NCBI GenBank assembly: GCA_900466605.1
Contig: UBMU01000016.1
Span: 1 to 64,000, forward strand
DNA: 64,000 nucleotides
Direction: 5' to 3'
From: Hyphomicrobiales bacterium
Lineage (GTDB): Bacteria > Pseudomonadota > Alphaproteobacteria > Rhizobiales > Rhizobiaceae
Part shown: positions 26,964-36,690 of the stretch, piece by piece
Position numbering within the stretch: the stretch's first letter is position 1
Layout of the letters: each line of letters begins with the position of its first letter
Notes under the pieces: model-generated
The model's input: only the letters and a program-made list of their open reading frames with translations
Database searches by the model: none
What the model was told of the DNA's origin: nothing
Program-made: the position numbers and the translations under genes

Positions 26964-28097
26964 ATGCTTGGCTTGACCGGTATATTGGCGTTCCTGACGG
27001 GCTATATCGTGCCCTTCGTCCTCGTCTTGTCGTTGCTCGTCTTCGTGCACGAGATGGGGCACTACCTTGTCGGACGCTGGAGCGGCATTCGGATATTGGC
27101 GTTCTCGATCGGTTTCGGTCCGGAGTTGATCGGCTTTACTGACAAGCATGGGACGCGTTGGAAGCTCTCCCTGATACCGCTCGGCGGCTATGTCCGGTTT
27201 TTCGGCGATGAGGACGTGTCGAGCAAGCCGGATGACGGCAGGTTGGCGTCGATGTCGGAAGAGGATCGTGCACGCTCGTTCGCTGGCGCGAAGCTGTGGA
27301 AGCGTGCCGCGACGGTCGCCGCTGGCCCGATCGCAAATTTCATCCTGGCGATCGCCATTTTTGCGGTTCTTTTCTCTATCTACGGTCGATCGGTCGCCGA
27401 TCCTGTCGTCGCGGAAGTCAAGCCGGGCAGCGTAGCTGCCGAAGCCGGCGTAGTACCCGGTGACCTGCTGATCGCTATTGATGGCAGGAAGGTCGAGACC
27501 TTCGATGACGTGCGACGCTACGTCAGCATTCGGCCTGAGCAGCGGATTGTCGTGACGATCGAGCGCAGCGGCGAGAAGCTGGATGTGCCGATGGTGCCGG
27601 CTAGGACGGATATGACCGACCAGTTTGGCAACAAGATCGAGATCGGCCTCATCGGCATCGTTACAAACCAGGAGGTGGGGCACTTCCGGGTGCAGACCTA
27701 CTCACCGCTCGATGCGGTCAAGGAAGGTACGATCCAGACCTGGCACATCGTAACCGGCACCTTCAAGTATATCGGCAATCTGGTCTCCGGTTACATGAAG
27801 CCCGACCAGCTCGGTGGACCAATCCGTGTTGCGCAGGCCTCCGGCCAGATGGCGACACTCGGCGTTGCAGCTTTGCTGCAGCTGGCTGCTGTCTTGTCGG
27901 TTTCCATCGGATTACTGAACTTGATGCCGGTTCCGGTACTTGATGGAGGTCATCTGATGTTCTATGCGATTGAAGCGGTGAGGGGAAAACCGTTGGGCTC
28001 GTCTGCCCAGGACATTGCGTTCCGCATTGGTCTGGCGATGGTTCTGAGCTTGATGGTTTTTGCCACCTGGAACGATATAAGCGCTTTGATTGGCTGA
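26964..28097 (+). CDS. rseP: RIP site-2 metalloprotease RseP
   Basis: RseP is an inner-membrane zinc protease that cleaves transmembrane segments of anti-sigma factors or signal peptides. The 377-residue protein has the HExxH zinc motif (HEMGH, residues 29-33) in the first membrane segment and the LDGGH motif near residue 330 in the third. Only one PDZ domain is apparent (about residues 140-215), while E. coli RseP has two. The downstream gene is bamA, as in other proteobacteria. Confidence 0.95.
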   Translation: MLGLTGILAFLTGYIVPFVLVLSLLVFVHEMGHYLVGRWSGIRILAFSIGFGPELIGFTDKHGTRWKLSLIPLGGYVRFFGDEDVSSKPDDGRLASMSEEDRARSFAGAKLWKRAATVAAGPIANFILAIAIFAVLFSIYGRSVADPVVAEVKPGSVAAEAGVVPGDLLIAIDGRKVETFDDVRRYVSIRPEQRIVVTIERSGEKLDVPMVPARTDMTDQFGNKIEIGLIGIVTNQEVGHFRVQTYSPLDAVKEGTIQTWHIVTGTFKYIGNLVSGYMKPDQLGGPIRVAQASGQMATLGVAALLQLAAVLSVSIGLLNLMPVPVLDGGHLMFYAIEAVRGKPLGSSAQDIAFRIGLAMVLSLMVFATWNDISALIG

Positions 28098-28291
28098 TTG
28101 CCGGACGAGGAAAATAACCGTTTATTTACGATGTTTCAAAGCTGTAGTGGCGAATGCGTCACGCTTCGAAATGAAGTAAACAGAAATTAACTTGCTCCCT
28201 TGCTTGTATGTCAAAAGCGGGTAAAACGACACACGTGGCCGGAATCGGGGGACGCCTGGAGCCGGGGACGAGAAAAAAGGTAATGGGTGAA

Positions 28292-30631
28292 ATGAAGGCT
28301 GGTTCAAGATTTTTGAACGCAGTATCGGCGGTTGCGCTGTCTGCAGGTATTGTTGCTTCGGGGGCGGGTGCAACGGTTTTCGTCTCGGCAACGACGGCAG
28401 AAGCTGCAGTCATTCAGCGCATTGATGTGCGTGGCGCGAGCCGTGTCGGCGCTGAAGCCGTGCGCTCGAACCTCACAATTGTTCCCGGGAAGAACTTCTC
28501 GAACACCGACATCGATGACTCGGTCAAGCAGCTCTACGACACCGGCTATTTCTCGGACGTCAAGATTTCCGTCTCAGGCAGCACGCTGGTCGTTTCCGTT
28601 GAGGAAGCGCAATTGGTCAATCAGGTGGTCTTCAACGGCAACCGTAAGATCAAGGACGATAAGCTCGCAGCCGTCGTGAAGACGCATGCGGCTGGACCTT
28701 ATAATGAGGCGCAGATCCAGTCTGATATTCAGGCGATCAAGGACGCGTATGCGGCAACCGGCCGCAGCGAAGTCCAAGTGACCACGCAGGTCGTGCCGCT
28801 GGGCGAAGGTCGCGTGAACTTGGCCTTCGTCGTCGACGAAGGTGATCGCACGAAAATTGCAGCCATTAATTTCGTTGGCAACAACGCCTATAGCTCGGGC
28901 CGACTCTCGTCGGTTATCGCGACGAAGCGCTCGAACTTTCTGTCGTTCCTGACCCGCAAGGACGTCTACAGCGAAGACAAGCTTCATGCAGACGAAGAAG
29001 CGCTGCGTCAGTTTTACTATAACCGCGGCTACGCGGACTTCCGTATCATCTCATCGGATGCAGCTTTCGACGAGGCGACGAACAAGTACACGCTGACCTT
29101 CAATATCGAGGAAGGGCCGCGTTATGATTTTGGTGCGGTAACTGTTCAGTCGACCGTTCCTGGTATCGATTCTACGCAGCTTCAGGGGCTTGTCCGCACC
29201 CATGAGGGGCAGGTCTATAGCGCCAAGGAAGTACAGAGGTCCATGGAAGCGATCTCGGACCAGGTCGCCTCCGCGGGCTATCCGTTTGCGCGGGTTACAC
29301 CGCGCGGCAATCGCGATCTGAACAACAATACCATTGGCGTCGAATACCTTGTCGATCAGGGCGAGCGCGCCTACGTAGAGCGCATCGAAATCCGCGGAAA
29401 CAGCCGCACGCGTGACTTTGTCATCCGTCGCGAGTTCGATATGAGCGAAGGCGACGCCTTCAATCAGCAGATGATCACTCGTGCAAAACGTCGCCTCGAA
29501 GCGCTTGGCTACTTCTCGTCGGTCAACATCACGACACAGCCTGGAAGTTCGCCGGATCGCGTTGTTGTCGTCGTGGACGTGCAGGATCAGGCGACCGGCT
29601 CGTTCGGTATCGGCGCAGGCTATGCTGCCGGCGGCGATGGTCTGATTCTCGAGGCGTCCGTCGAGGAAAAGAATTTCCTGGGTCGCGGCCAATACATCAA
29701 GGTTAGCGCCGGCGGTGGTCAAGAGGGGTCTCGGACCTATGGCTTGAACTTCACGGAACCATATTTCCTGGGATATCGTCTGGCCGTTGGTTTCGACCTG
29801 AACCACAGTGAGACGTCGAGCAACGACAACTACGACTACGAAGAAAACAGTGGTGTATTGCGCGCAACGGCGCCGATCACCGAAGATCTGGCGACGACGT
29901 TCCGCTACAACTACAAGCAGATGAAGTATGACCCGTCGAACTCGCTGAGCAGCTTGTCGGCGCCATACCAGCATCTCGTTGAGGATAGCCCGTGGGTGAA
30001 ATCGTCTGTCTCGCAGACGCTGACCTACAACACGCTCGATGATATGACGCTGCCGCGTGAAGGCATCTATGCAAGTGCCACGCAGGAAATTGCCGGCCTC
30101 GGCGGTGACTCGCAGTTCTACAAAATCTACGGTAAGGCACGCTATTACCATCTGCTTGCGGATGATGCCGATATCATTGGTTCGGTTGCGGGTTCTGCAG
30201 GTTATGTCGTCGGTTTCAACAAGGATCTGAACGTCTTTGACCAGTTCACGCTGACGAACGGTGATATCAGAGGCTTCGAGAACAAGGGTATCGGCCCTCG
30301 CATCGGTGGCGGTAACCCTGATGATCCGCTCGGCGGCACGACCTACTTCACGGTTTCGGCCGAGGCGACCTTCCCGTTGCCGGCATTCCCACGCGACTTC
30401 GGATTGCGCGGTGCGGTTTTCGCAGACGCCGGTACGCTGTTCGGCAACAAGGCTGACACTTTCGGCCAGTCTGTTGATGGCGAAGATGCATCGCTTCGCG
30501 CCTCTGTCGGTGTTGGTCTTATGTGGGCGTCGCCATTCGGTACGCTGCGCGTCGACTACGCTATTCCGGTTCTCAAGGAAGACTTCGACAAGACGCAGCA
30601 CTTCAAGTTTGGCATAAACAACCAATTCTGA
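28292..30631 (+). CDS. bamA: Outer membrane protein assembly factor BamA
   Basis: BamA is the central subunit of the complex that folds and inserts outer-membrane proteins. The protein (779 residues from this start) has a signal peptide (cleavage near TTAEA), five POTRA domains (about residues 40-400) starting [21 protein letters not shown], and a C-terminal 16-strand barrel ending in a terminal Phe (FKFGINNQF), the signature for outer-membrane insertion. Start choice is uncertain: ATGs at 28208 and 28283 are in frame; 28292 best fits AAAAAAGG upstream and the signal peptide. It sits between rseP and lpxD. Confidence 0.96.
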   Translation: MKAGSRFLNAVSAVALSAGIVASGAGATVFVSATTAEAAVIQRIDVRGASRVGAEAVRSNLTIVPGKNFSNTDIDDSVKQLYDTGYFSDVKISVSGSTLVVSVEEAQLVNQVVFNGNRKIKDDKLAAVVKTHAAGPYNEAQIQSDIQAIKDAYAATGRSEVQVTTQVVPLGEGRVNLAFVVDEGDRTKIAAINFVGNNAYSSGRLSSVIATKRSNFLSFLTRKDVYSEDKLHADEEALRQFYYNRGYADFRIISSDAAFDEATNKYTLTFNIEEGPRYDFGAVTVQSTVPGIDSTQLQGLVRTHEGQVYSAKEVQRSMEAISDQVASAGYPFARVTPRGNRDLNNNTIGVEYLVDQGERAYVERIEIRGNSRTRDFVIRREFDMSEGDAFNQQMITRAKRRLEALGYFSSVNITTQPGSSPDRVVVVVDVQDQATGSFGIGAGYAAGGDGLILEASVEEKNFLGRGQYIKVSAGGGQEGSRTYGLNFTEPYFLGYRLAVGFDLNHSETSSNDNYDYEENSGVLRATAPITEDLATTFRYNYKQMKYDPSNSLSSLSAPYQHLVEDSPWVKSSVSQTLTYNTLDDMTLPREGIYASATQEIAGLGGDSQFYKIYGKARYYHLLADDADIIGSVAGSAGYVVGFNKDLNVFDQFTLTNGDIRGFENKGIGPRIGGGNPDDPLGGTTYFTVSAEATFPLPAFPRDFGLRGAVFADAGTLFGNKADTFGQSVDGEDASLRASVGVGLMWASPFGTLRVDYAIPVLKEDFDKTQHFKFGINNQF

Positions 30632-30681
30632 TATCGGCAGTCCGGAACCGTAAAATCGAATTCCGTTCTGGAGATTTGCCG

Positions 30682-31743
30682 ATGGAGCAAAATCGTTTTT
30701 TTCTGCCCCATGATGGCGTGAAACTCTCGGAGTTGGCGCAATATCTTGGGGCAGAGCTAGCTCATCCTGACCATGCGGATGTCGTCATTCGCTCTGTTTC
30801 GCCCGTAAGCCGGGCGAAAGCAGGTGATCTGTGCTACATAATATCTAAGAAGAGCAGGGACGAACTCGCGACATGCGAGGCGTCAGCGGTCATCTGTAGC
30901 GCCGGCCTGCAGTCGCTTGTGCCAGCGCATTTGCCTGTTCTGATTTCGAAAAATGCCCATGCGGCTTTCGCCATGGCGGGTGGATACCTTTATCCGAAGG
31001 CCTTACGGCCGGAGGCGTTGTTGTCAGACGCACCGGGTATTTCGGACCGCGCCGTGGTTGATCCGACTGCACGACTTGAGGGCAGGGTGTCTGTCGAGCC
31101 ATTCGCAGTCATCGGCGCGCACGCCGAAATTGGCGAGGGGACGCATGTCGGGGCGGGAGCCATAATCGGTCCAAACGTGAAGATTGGTCGCAATTGCACG
31201 ATCGCGGCCGGTGCAAGCGTGTTGTGCGCGCTCGTGGGCAATGGCGTTATCGTTCACAACGGCGCCCGGATCGGCCAGGACGGATTCGGCTACGCCCCCG
31301 GGCCGCGCGGAATGATCAAGATTGTTCAGACCGGTCGCGTCATCATCCAGGATCATGTTGAGATCGGCGCCAACACGACGATCGATCGCGGGACCATGGA
31401 TGATACGGTGGTCGGCGAAGGTACAAAGATCGACAATCAGGTGCAGATCGGCCACAACGTCCGCATCGGACGTCATTGCGCCATCGTTTCGCAGGTCGGC
31501 ATTGCCGGCAGCACGGTACTCGGCGATGGCGTACAGATCGGCGGGCAGGCTGGACTGAACGGACATATCAAGATCGGTGACGGAGTGCAGATCGCTGCGA
31601 AGAGCGGCGTGATCGCAGACGTACCTGCAGGCGAACGCTACGGTGGTGTGCCCGCGCGTCCCATCAACGATTTTCTGCGAGAGACCGCAGCAATTTTGGC
31701 GCGATCAACTGGCGGCAAGAAAACGGGAGAAAAGAATGACTGA
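30682..31743 (+). CDS. lpxD: UDP-3-O-(3-hydroxyacyl)glucosamine N-acyltransferase
   Basis: LpxD adds the second hydroxyacyl chain in lipid A synthesis. The 353-residue protein has an N-terminal uridine-binding domain and a C-terminal left-handed beta-helix of hexapeptide repeats, with the conserved [15 protein letters not shown] and [21 protein letters not shown] stretches; the catalytic His is in QIGHNV. The start at 30682 has GGAG upstream. It overlaps fabZ by 8 bases. Confidence 0.97.
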   Translation: MEQNRFFLPHDGVKLSELAQYLGAELAHPDHADVVIRSVSPVSRAKAGDLCYIISKKSRDELATCEASAVICSAGLQSLVPAHLPVLISKNAHAAFAMAGGYLYPKALRPEALLSDAPGISDRAVVDPTARLEGRVSVEPFAVIGAHAEIGEGTHVGAGAIIGPNVKIGRNCTIAAGASVLCALVGNGVIVHNGARIGQDGFGYAPGPRGMIKIVQTGRVIIQDHVEIGANTTIDRGTMDDTVVGEGTKIDNQVQIGHNVRIGRHCAIVSQVGIAGSTVLGDGVQIGGQAGLNGHIKIGDGVQIAAKSGVIADVPAGERYGGVPARPINDFLRETAAILARSTGGKKTGEKND

Positions 31744-32203
31744 GGAAGCCAAGACTTCGCTCTCTTCGGCAGATATCATTGAGATCATGAAGCTGCTGCC
31801 ACATCGCTATCCGTTCCTGCTTGTGGACCGGATCATCGATATCGATGGTGACGAATCCGCGATCGGCATCAAGAACGTGACCGCCAACGAACCGCATTTT
31901 ACCGGTCACTTTCCGGAGTCCCCGATCATGCCGGGTGTTCTGCTGATCGAGGGCATGGCGCAGACGGCGGGCGCGATCTGCGCCAGAAAGCAAGGCGAGA
32001 CCGGCAATCTTGTCTACTTCATGACGATCGACAATGCGCGTTTCCGCAAACCTGTTGTTCCGGGCGATCGCGTCGAATATCACGTGAAGAAACAGAAGCA
32101 GCGCGGTAATATCTGGAAGTTCCATTGCGACGCGAAGGTCGATGGAGCGCTCGTCGCTGAGGCCGACATCGGGGCGATGATCGTTCGCAAGGATCAGGCA
32201 TGA
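31736..32203 (+). CDS. fabZ: 3-hydroxyacyl-[acyl-carrier-protein] dehydratase FabZ
   Basis: FabZ dehydrates 3-hydroxyacyl-ACP, the branch point between fatty acid and lipid A synthesis. The 155-residue hotdog-fold protein has [14 protein letters not shown] with the catalytic His and the active-site Glu in [21 protein letters not shown] precedes the ATG, which lies inside the end of lpxD. It overlaps lpxA by 4 bases (ATGA). Confidence 0.97.
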   Translation: MTEEAKTSLSSADIIEIMKLLPHRYPFLLVDRIIDIDGDESAIGIKNVTANEPHFTGHFPESPIMPGVLLIEGMAQTAGAICARKQGETGNLVYFMTIDNARFRKPVVPGDRVEYHVKKQKQRGNIWKFHCDAKVDGALVAEADIGAMIVRKDQA

Positions 32204-33018
32204 GCACCATAGCAGCCAGTGCGAGCATTCACGCCATGGCGGTCGTCGAAGACGGCGCCGTAATCGGCGAGAACGTCAAGATTGGCCCCTTCTGCCACGT
32301 GGGGCCGAAGGTCGTGCTCGGCGATAATGTGGAACTGCTGGCGCATGCGGTTGTGGCCGGCAAAACCACGATCGGCAAGGGATGCCGTATCTTCCCCATG
32401 GCCGTGGTCGGTGGTGATCCGCAGAGCGTTCATCACGGTGGCGAAGAGACGGTACTGACTGTCGGCGACAATTGCACCTTCCGCGAAGGCGTGACGGTGA
32501 ATACGGGGACTGCCGATTTTGGCGGTCAGACAATTGTCGGCAGCAACAATCTCTTCCTCGCAAATTCGCATATCGCTCATGATTGCCGTGTCGGCAACAA
32601 CGTCATCATGTCCAACAATGTGATGCTCGCCGGCCATGTGACGATCGAGGATCGTGTCATTCTCGGTGGCGGCTGTGCCGTGCATCAGTTTACGCGCGTT
32701 GGCCGGCAGGCTTTCGTCGGCGGCCTTTCTGCCGTCAGCTACGACGTCATCCCTTATGGAATGCTGAATGGCAATCCAGGTCTCCTCAGCGGCCTGAACG
32801 TCGTTGGCATGACTCGTGCCGGGGTCGACCGCGCGACGATTCATACGGTGCGGCGCGCCTACAAGGCGATCTTCGAAGGCGACGGTTCGATTCGCGACAA
32901 CGCATCCGCAATCAGGGACGAATATGCAGATTGCGAACAGGTCGTTCAGATCCTGGACTTCATCGCTGCCGAAAGCGATCGCGCTCTTTCCTCTCCGACC
33001 AGGGGACAGAAAGGGTGA
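32200..33018 (+). CDS. lpxA: UDP-N-acetylglucosamine O-acyltransferase
   Basis: LpxA performs the first step of lipid A synthesis, acylating UDP-GlcNAc. The 272-residue protein has a hexapeptide beta-helix with the catalytic His in [14 protein letters not shown] and the substrate region [21 protein letters not shown], then a C-terminal helical domain. It is coupled to fabZ upstream and lies 3 bases before lpxI. Confidence 0.97.
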   Translation: MSTIAASASIHAMAVVEDGAVIGENVKIGPFCHVGPKVVLGDNVELLAHAVVAGKTTIGKGCRIFPMAVVGGDPQSVHHGGEETVLTVGDNCTFREGVTVNTGTADFGGQTIVGSNNLFLANSHIAHDCRVGNNVIMSNNVMLAGHVTIEDRVILGGGCAVHQFTRVGRQAFVGGLSAVSYDVIPYGMLNGNPGLLSGLNVVGMTRAGVDRATIHTVRRAYKAIFEGDGSIRDNASAIRDEYADCEQVVQILDFIAAESDRALSSPTRGQKG

Positions 33019-33021
33019 TCC

Positions 33022-33903
33022 TTGTCTCCGGTGGGTGATATAGCAAAAGGCCGCTTGGCAATTATCGCAGGTAGCGGCCTGCTTCCATCGCATGTCGCGG
33101 ACGCAGCGCGACATGCGGGTGAGAATCCCTTCATTATCGCTCTCAAGGACGAGGCCGATCGTTCCTGGAAAGACTTTGACCACGCGGTCATCGGCGTCGG
33201 CGATTTTGCCGCGCTTAATCGGATTTTCGAAAGCAATGAAATAGATCGCGTCGTTATGTCGGGCGGTGTCCGCCGACGGCCGGAATGGCGTGAAATTCGA
33301 CCGACGCTGAAAACCTTTATGAAATTGCCGTCGACGATCCGCACGCTGCTTGCTGGTGGTGACGATACGGTCTTGCGCATGGTCATCACCCTGATTGAAG
33401 AGAACGGACGGCGCGTCGTCGGGGCGCACGAGATCGCGCCGGATCTTCTTGCATCTGTCGGTCCGCTGGGCGCCGTGCGGCCAGGCCGCGATGACATAAA
33501 GGACATCGCGCGCGCCGCAGAGGCAGCCGATGCGCTCGGCAGGTTGGATGTTGGCCAAGGGGCAGTTTCTGTCGGTGGTCGTATTGTTGCGCTAGAAGGG
33601 GTAGAGGGCACGGACAGCATGCTGGAGCGTGTCGCGAATTTACGGTCGGGCGGCCGAATTTCAGCGCGGCGGCGAGGAGTACTCGTGAAACTCTGCAAGC
33701 CACAGCAAGATGTTCGCGCAGACCTGCCGTCGATCGGTATCTCTACAATCGAGAACCTGCAGAGGGCAGGGTTGGCCGGCGTGGCCGTCGAAGCTGGTCG
33801 CTCGCTGATCCTAGGGCGTAGCGCTGTCATAAAGGCCGCGGACGAGGCTGGTATCTTCGTGTGCGGCTTGGATAGAGGGTTGCCTTCCTGGGGGGTGGCG
33901 TGA
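33022..33903 (+). CDS. lpxI: UDP-2,3-diacylglucosamine pyrophosphatase LpxI
   Basis: LpxI (DUF1009 family) hydrolyses UDP-2,3-diacylglucosamine to lipid X; it replaces LpxH in alphaproteobacteria. The 293-residue protein starts with GRLAIIAGSGLLPSHVADAA and has the C-terminal GVAVEAGRSLILGRSAVI region and ADEAGIFVCGL. The start is TTG at 33022 with AAGGG upstream; GTG at 33031 is a possible alternative. It overlaps lpxB by 4 bases (GTGA). Confidence 0.93.
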   Translation: MSPVGDIAKGRLAIIAGSGLLPSHVADAARHAGENPFIIALKDEADRSWKDFDHAVIGVGDFAALNRIFESNEIDRVVMSGGVRRRPEWREIRPTLKTFMKLPSTIRTLLAGGDDTVLRMVITLIEENGRRVVGAHEIAPDLLASVGPLGAVRPGRDDIKDIARAAEAADALGRLDVGQGAVSVGGRIVALEGVEGTDSMLERVANLRSGGRISARRRGVLVKLCKPQQDVRADLPSIGISTIENLQRAGLAGVAVEAGRSLILGRSAVIKAADEAGIFVCGLDRGLPSWGVA

Positions 33904-35081
33904 GCGAGACTTCTCTAAGAGTTGCAATTGTCGTTGGAGAAGTATCAGGCGATCTTCTGGGTGCGGATCTGGTAGCGGCCCTGAAGCGGCAGTATCAAGG
34001 CGGTGTAGAGATCATCGGTGTCGGCGGCGAGGCGCTCGAGGCGCAAGGGCTTCGCTCGCTTTTCGATTTCTCCGAGTTATCGGTGATGGGCATTACACAG
34101 GTGCTCTCCAATCTGCCGCGGCTGGTCCGCCGTATTCGGGAGACAGCTGCGGCAATCATCGCCGCAAAGCCAGATGTGCTTGTTATCGTCGATAGTCCCG
34201 ATTTCACTCATAGGGTCGCCCGGCGGGTACGTGCGACATTACCCGAAATACCCGTCGTCAACTATGTCTGTCCAAGCGTGTGGGCGTGGAAGGAGTATCG
34301 GGCTCAGCGCATGCTCGCCTATGTCGACCACGTGCTCGCAGTATTGCCTTTCGAACCGGAAGTCATGCGCGAACTGGGTGGGCCACCAACCACGTACGTT
34401 GGGCATCGCTTGACTGCCGATCCCAATCTGCGGGATGCACGGCGCCAGCGTGCAGAAACAAAGCCGCGCACGGAAACAGACCGCAAGACGGTCATGCTGC
34501 TGCCGGGTTCGCGTGCATCCGAGATCAGCAAATTGCTGCCGCACTTCGGCGATGCCGTGAGCGAGCTCGTGGCGCGCAACGGCGACATGCACTTCGTTCT
34601 GCCGACCATACCGCGCCGTGAGTCACTGATCCGTGAGTTAGTCAAGGATTGGACGATCAAGCCCGAAATCGTGACCGGAGCAGAGGCGAAATGGCGTGCG
34701 TTCGCCGAAGCCGATGCGGCGATGGCCGCGTCTGGAACCGTCGTGCTCGAGTTGGCGCTGACCGGCGTTCCCTGCATTTCGGCGTATAAGACGGACTGGA
34801 TTATCAAGCTCCTGACCAGCAAGATCAAGACTTGGAGCGCGGCCCTTCCGAACCTGATCACCGACTATGCTGTCGTACCCGAGTATATCAACGATGTGGT
34901 GCGTGGTGGAAGCCTTGCACGCTGGATGGAGAAGCTCTCGACAGACACCTTGCCGCGGCGCTCGATGATGGAGGGATTTGACGTTCTCTGGCAGCGGATG
35001 ATGACTGAAAAGCCGCCTGGAGAACACGCGGCAGAGATCGTGCTAGATATCGTTCAAAAGAAAAAGCCCGGTCATTTCTGA
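33900..35081 (+). CDS. lpxB: Lipid-A-disaccharide synthase
   Basis: LpxB joins UDP-diacylglucosamine and lipid X to form the lipid A disaccharide. The 393-residue GT19 enzyme shows VGEVSGDLLGADLVAALK at the start, VIVDSPDFTHRVA, YVCPSVWAWKEYRA and the nucleotide-binding LLPGSRASEISKLLPHF. The start codon is GTG at 33900, coupled to lpxI. The stop codon lies in the stem of the terminator that ends the operon. Confidence 0.97.
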   Translation: MSETSLRVAIVVGEVSGDLLGADLVAALKRQYQGGVEIIGVGGEALEAQGLRSLFDFSELSVMGITQVLSNLPRLVRRIRETAAAIIAAKPDVLVIVDSPDFTHRVARRVRATLPEIPVVNYVCPSVWAWKEYRAQRMLAYVDHVLAVLPFEPEVMRELGGPPTTYVGHRLTADPNLRDARRQRAETKPRTETDRKTVMLLPGSRASEISKLLPHFGDAVSELVARNGDMHFVLPTIPRRESLIRELVKDWTIKPEIVTGAEAKWRAFAEADAAMAASGTVVLELALTGVPCISAYKTDWIIKLLTSKIKTWSAALPNLITDYAVVPEYINDVVRGGSLARWMEKLSTDTLPRRSMMEGFDVLWQRMMTEKPPGEHAAEIVLDIVQKKKPGHF

Positions 35082-35092
35082 CCGGGCTTTTT
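35061..35092. terminator. Bidirectional terminator between lpxB and gltA
   Basis: AAAAAGCCCGGTCA (35061-35074) pairs perfectly with TGACCGGGCTTTTT (35079-35092) around a 4-base loop. A-runs and T-runs on both sides make it work for both convergent genes. The lpxB stop codon is part of the stem. Confidence 0.95.
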
Positions 35093-35108
35093 CTTGGACT
35101 GTAGCTGA

Positions 35109-36398
35109 TTAGCGCTTGGAAACCGGCAGGTAGTCGCGCTGCGGTTCGCCGATGTAGAGCTGCCGCGGGCGGCCGATGCGCTGCTGCGGATCTTCGATCA
35201 TTTCGTTCCACTGGGCGATCCAGCCGACGGTGCGGGCAAGAGCGAACAGCACGGTGAACATGGTCGTGGGGAATCCCAGCGCCTTCAGCGTGATGCCCGA
35301 GTAGAAGTCGATGTTCGGGTAGAGCTTCTTCTCGACGAAGTATTCATCAGTTAGCGCGATACGCTCCAGCTCCATTGCAACTTCGAGCAGCGGATCATCC
35401 TTGACGCCGAGTTCGCCGAGAACCTCGTGCGTCGTCTTCTGCATGATCTTGGCACGCGGATCGTAGTTCTTGTAGACGCGGTGACCAAAGCCCATCAGAC
35501 GGAACGGATCGTTCTTGTCCTTGGCGCGAGCGATGTATTCCGGAATACGATCGACGGTGCCGATCTCGGTCAGCATGTTCAGTGCTGCTTCGTTGGCGCC
35601 GCCGTGAGCCGGACCCCAAAGGCAAGCAATACCAGCGGCGATGCAGGCGAACGGGTTGGCACCCGACGAGCCGGCCAGGCGGACGGTCGACGTCGAAGCG
35701 TTCTGCTCGTGGTCGGCGTGCAGGATGAAGATGCGGTCCATGGCGCGGGACAGCACCGGATTGACGACGTATTCTTCGCACGGAACGGCAAAGCACATGC
35801 GCAGGAAGTTCGATGCGTAGTCGAGGTCGTTCTTCGGGTAAACGAAGGGCTGACCGACGTGATACTTGTATGCCATTGCGGCGAGCGTCGGCATCTTGGC
35901 GATCATCCGCAGGCTAGCGACCATGCGCTGGTGCGGATCTGTGATGTCGGTGGAGTCATGATAGAAGGCCGACAATGCGCCGACACAACCACACATGACG
36001 GCCATCGGATGCGCATCGCGACGGAAGCCTGTGAAGAAGCGGCTCATTTGTTCATGCACCATCGTATGATGCGTGACGCGATAGTCGAAATCCTTCTTCT
36101 GAGCTGCGGTCGGCAATTCACCGTAGAGAAGCAGGTAGCAGACCTCGAGGAAGTCGCCGTGTTCCGCGAGCTGCTCGATCGGATAACCGCGATGCAGCAG
36201 CACACCGGCGTCACCGTCGATGTAGGTGATTTTCGATTCACAGGATGCGGTCGAGGTGAAACCAGGATCGTAGGTGAAGGAAGCCGTGTGCTTGTACAGG
36301 GCGCCGATATCGATGACGTCAGGGCCGATCGTGCCGCTCTTTACGGCGAGATCGACTGATTTGTCACCGAGTTTCAGTGTTGCGCTTTGTTCCGTCAT
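35109..36398 (-). CDS. gltA: Citrate synthase
   Basis: GltA condenses acetyl-CoA with oxaloacetate to start the TCA cycle. The 429-residue protein is of the long, NADH-sensitive hexameric type. Active-site blocks are [15 protein letters not shown] (His), [14 protein letters not shown] (His and Arg) and the C-terminal Asp region (NIDFYSGI). The start at 36398 gives [11 protein letters not shown] and has GGAGGATC upstream; a longer frame to 36440 is not family-like. It converges on lpxB and shares its terminator. Confidence 0.97.
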   Translation of the reverse strand: MTEQSATLKLGDKSVDLAVKSGTIGPDVIDIGALYKHTASFTYDPGFTSTASCESKITYIDGDAGVLLHRGYPIEQLAEHGDFLEVCYLLLYGELPTAAQKKDFDYRVTHHTMVHEQMSRFFTGFRRDAHPMAVMCGCVGALSAFYHDSTDITDPHQRMVASLRMIAKMPTLAAMAYKYHVGQPFVYPKNDLDYASNFLRMCFAVPCEEYVVNPVLSRAMDRIFILHADHEQNASTSTVRLAGSSGANPFACIAAGIACLWGPAHGGANEAALNMLTEIGTVDRIPEYIARAKDKNDPFRLMGFGHRVYKNYDPRAKIMQKTTHEVLGELGVKDDPLLEVAMELERIALTDEYFVEKKLYPNIDFYSGITLKALGFPTTMFTVLFALARTVGWIAQWNEMIEDPQQRIGRPRQLYIGEPQRDYLPVSKR

Positions 36399-36451
36399 TC
36401 TGATCCTCCAAACTGGCGGTGGGCGCCATAAAAGCGCCATAGGGTTAAGCG

Positions 36452-36490
36452 TCGTCGACGATAGCTATATGATCGCGCGCCTAATGCCAA
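36452..36490 (-). promoter_or_regulatory. Predicted gltA promoter with palindrome at the start point
   Basis: On the minus strand, TTGGCA (36485-36490) and TAGCTA (36462-36467) are 17 bases apart. The 10-bp palindrome TCGTCGACGA (36452-36461) follows directly and covers the expected start point near 36455. It could be an operator (inference). Confidence 0.5.
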
Positions 36491-36564
36491 GTTACCGTGA
36501 TGCCATTTTGTGCATCGCAGTATGAACTTTTGGGCACTCCTGCGATGAGCTCTACGCATAGCAG

Positions 36565-36590
36565 AAGCCGATGATTATCCTCGGCTTTTC
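36565..36590 (+). terminator. Terminator-like hairpin between gltA and comEC
   Basis: AAGCCGA (36565-36571) pairs with TCGGCTT (36581-36587), followed by TTCTCG on the plus strand. Both neighbouring genes start here and point away, so no known transcript needs to end at this place. It may end a small RNA or attenuate comEC. The rest of the 290-base spacer holds the gltA promoter. Confidence 0.45.
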
Positions 36591-36690
36591 TCGCTTCGAA
36601 ATTTCCCTCAGATTTCAATCGATTATTGTTGCTTAGAGCCTTTGGAGCTTGCATTCTGGTTGTAGGGGCGGCAGTTTTCGGGCGCAATGC

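Noticed and set aside
28208..28291. Extension of bamA to an upstream ATG
   Set aside because: The added residues are polar and would bury the signal peptide inside the protein; the later ATGs give a normal signal sequence.
29051..30625. 524-codon antisense frame over bamA
   Set aside because: No start signal or domain; a by-product of codon bias in bamA.
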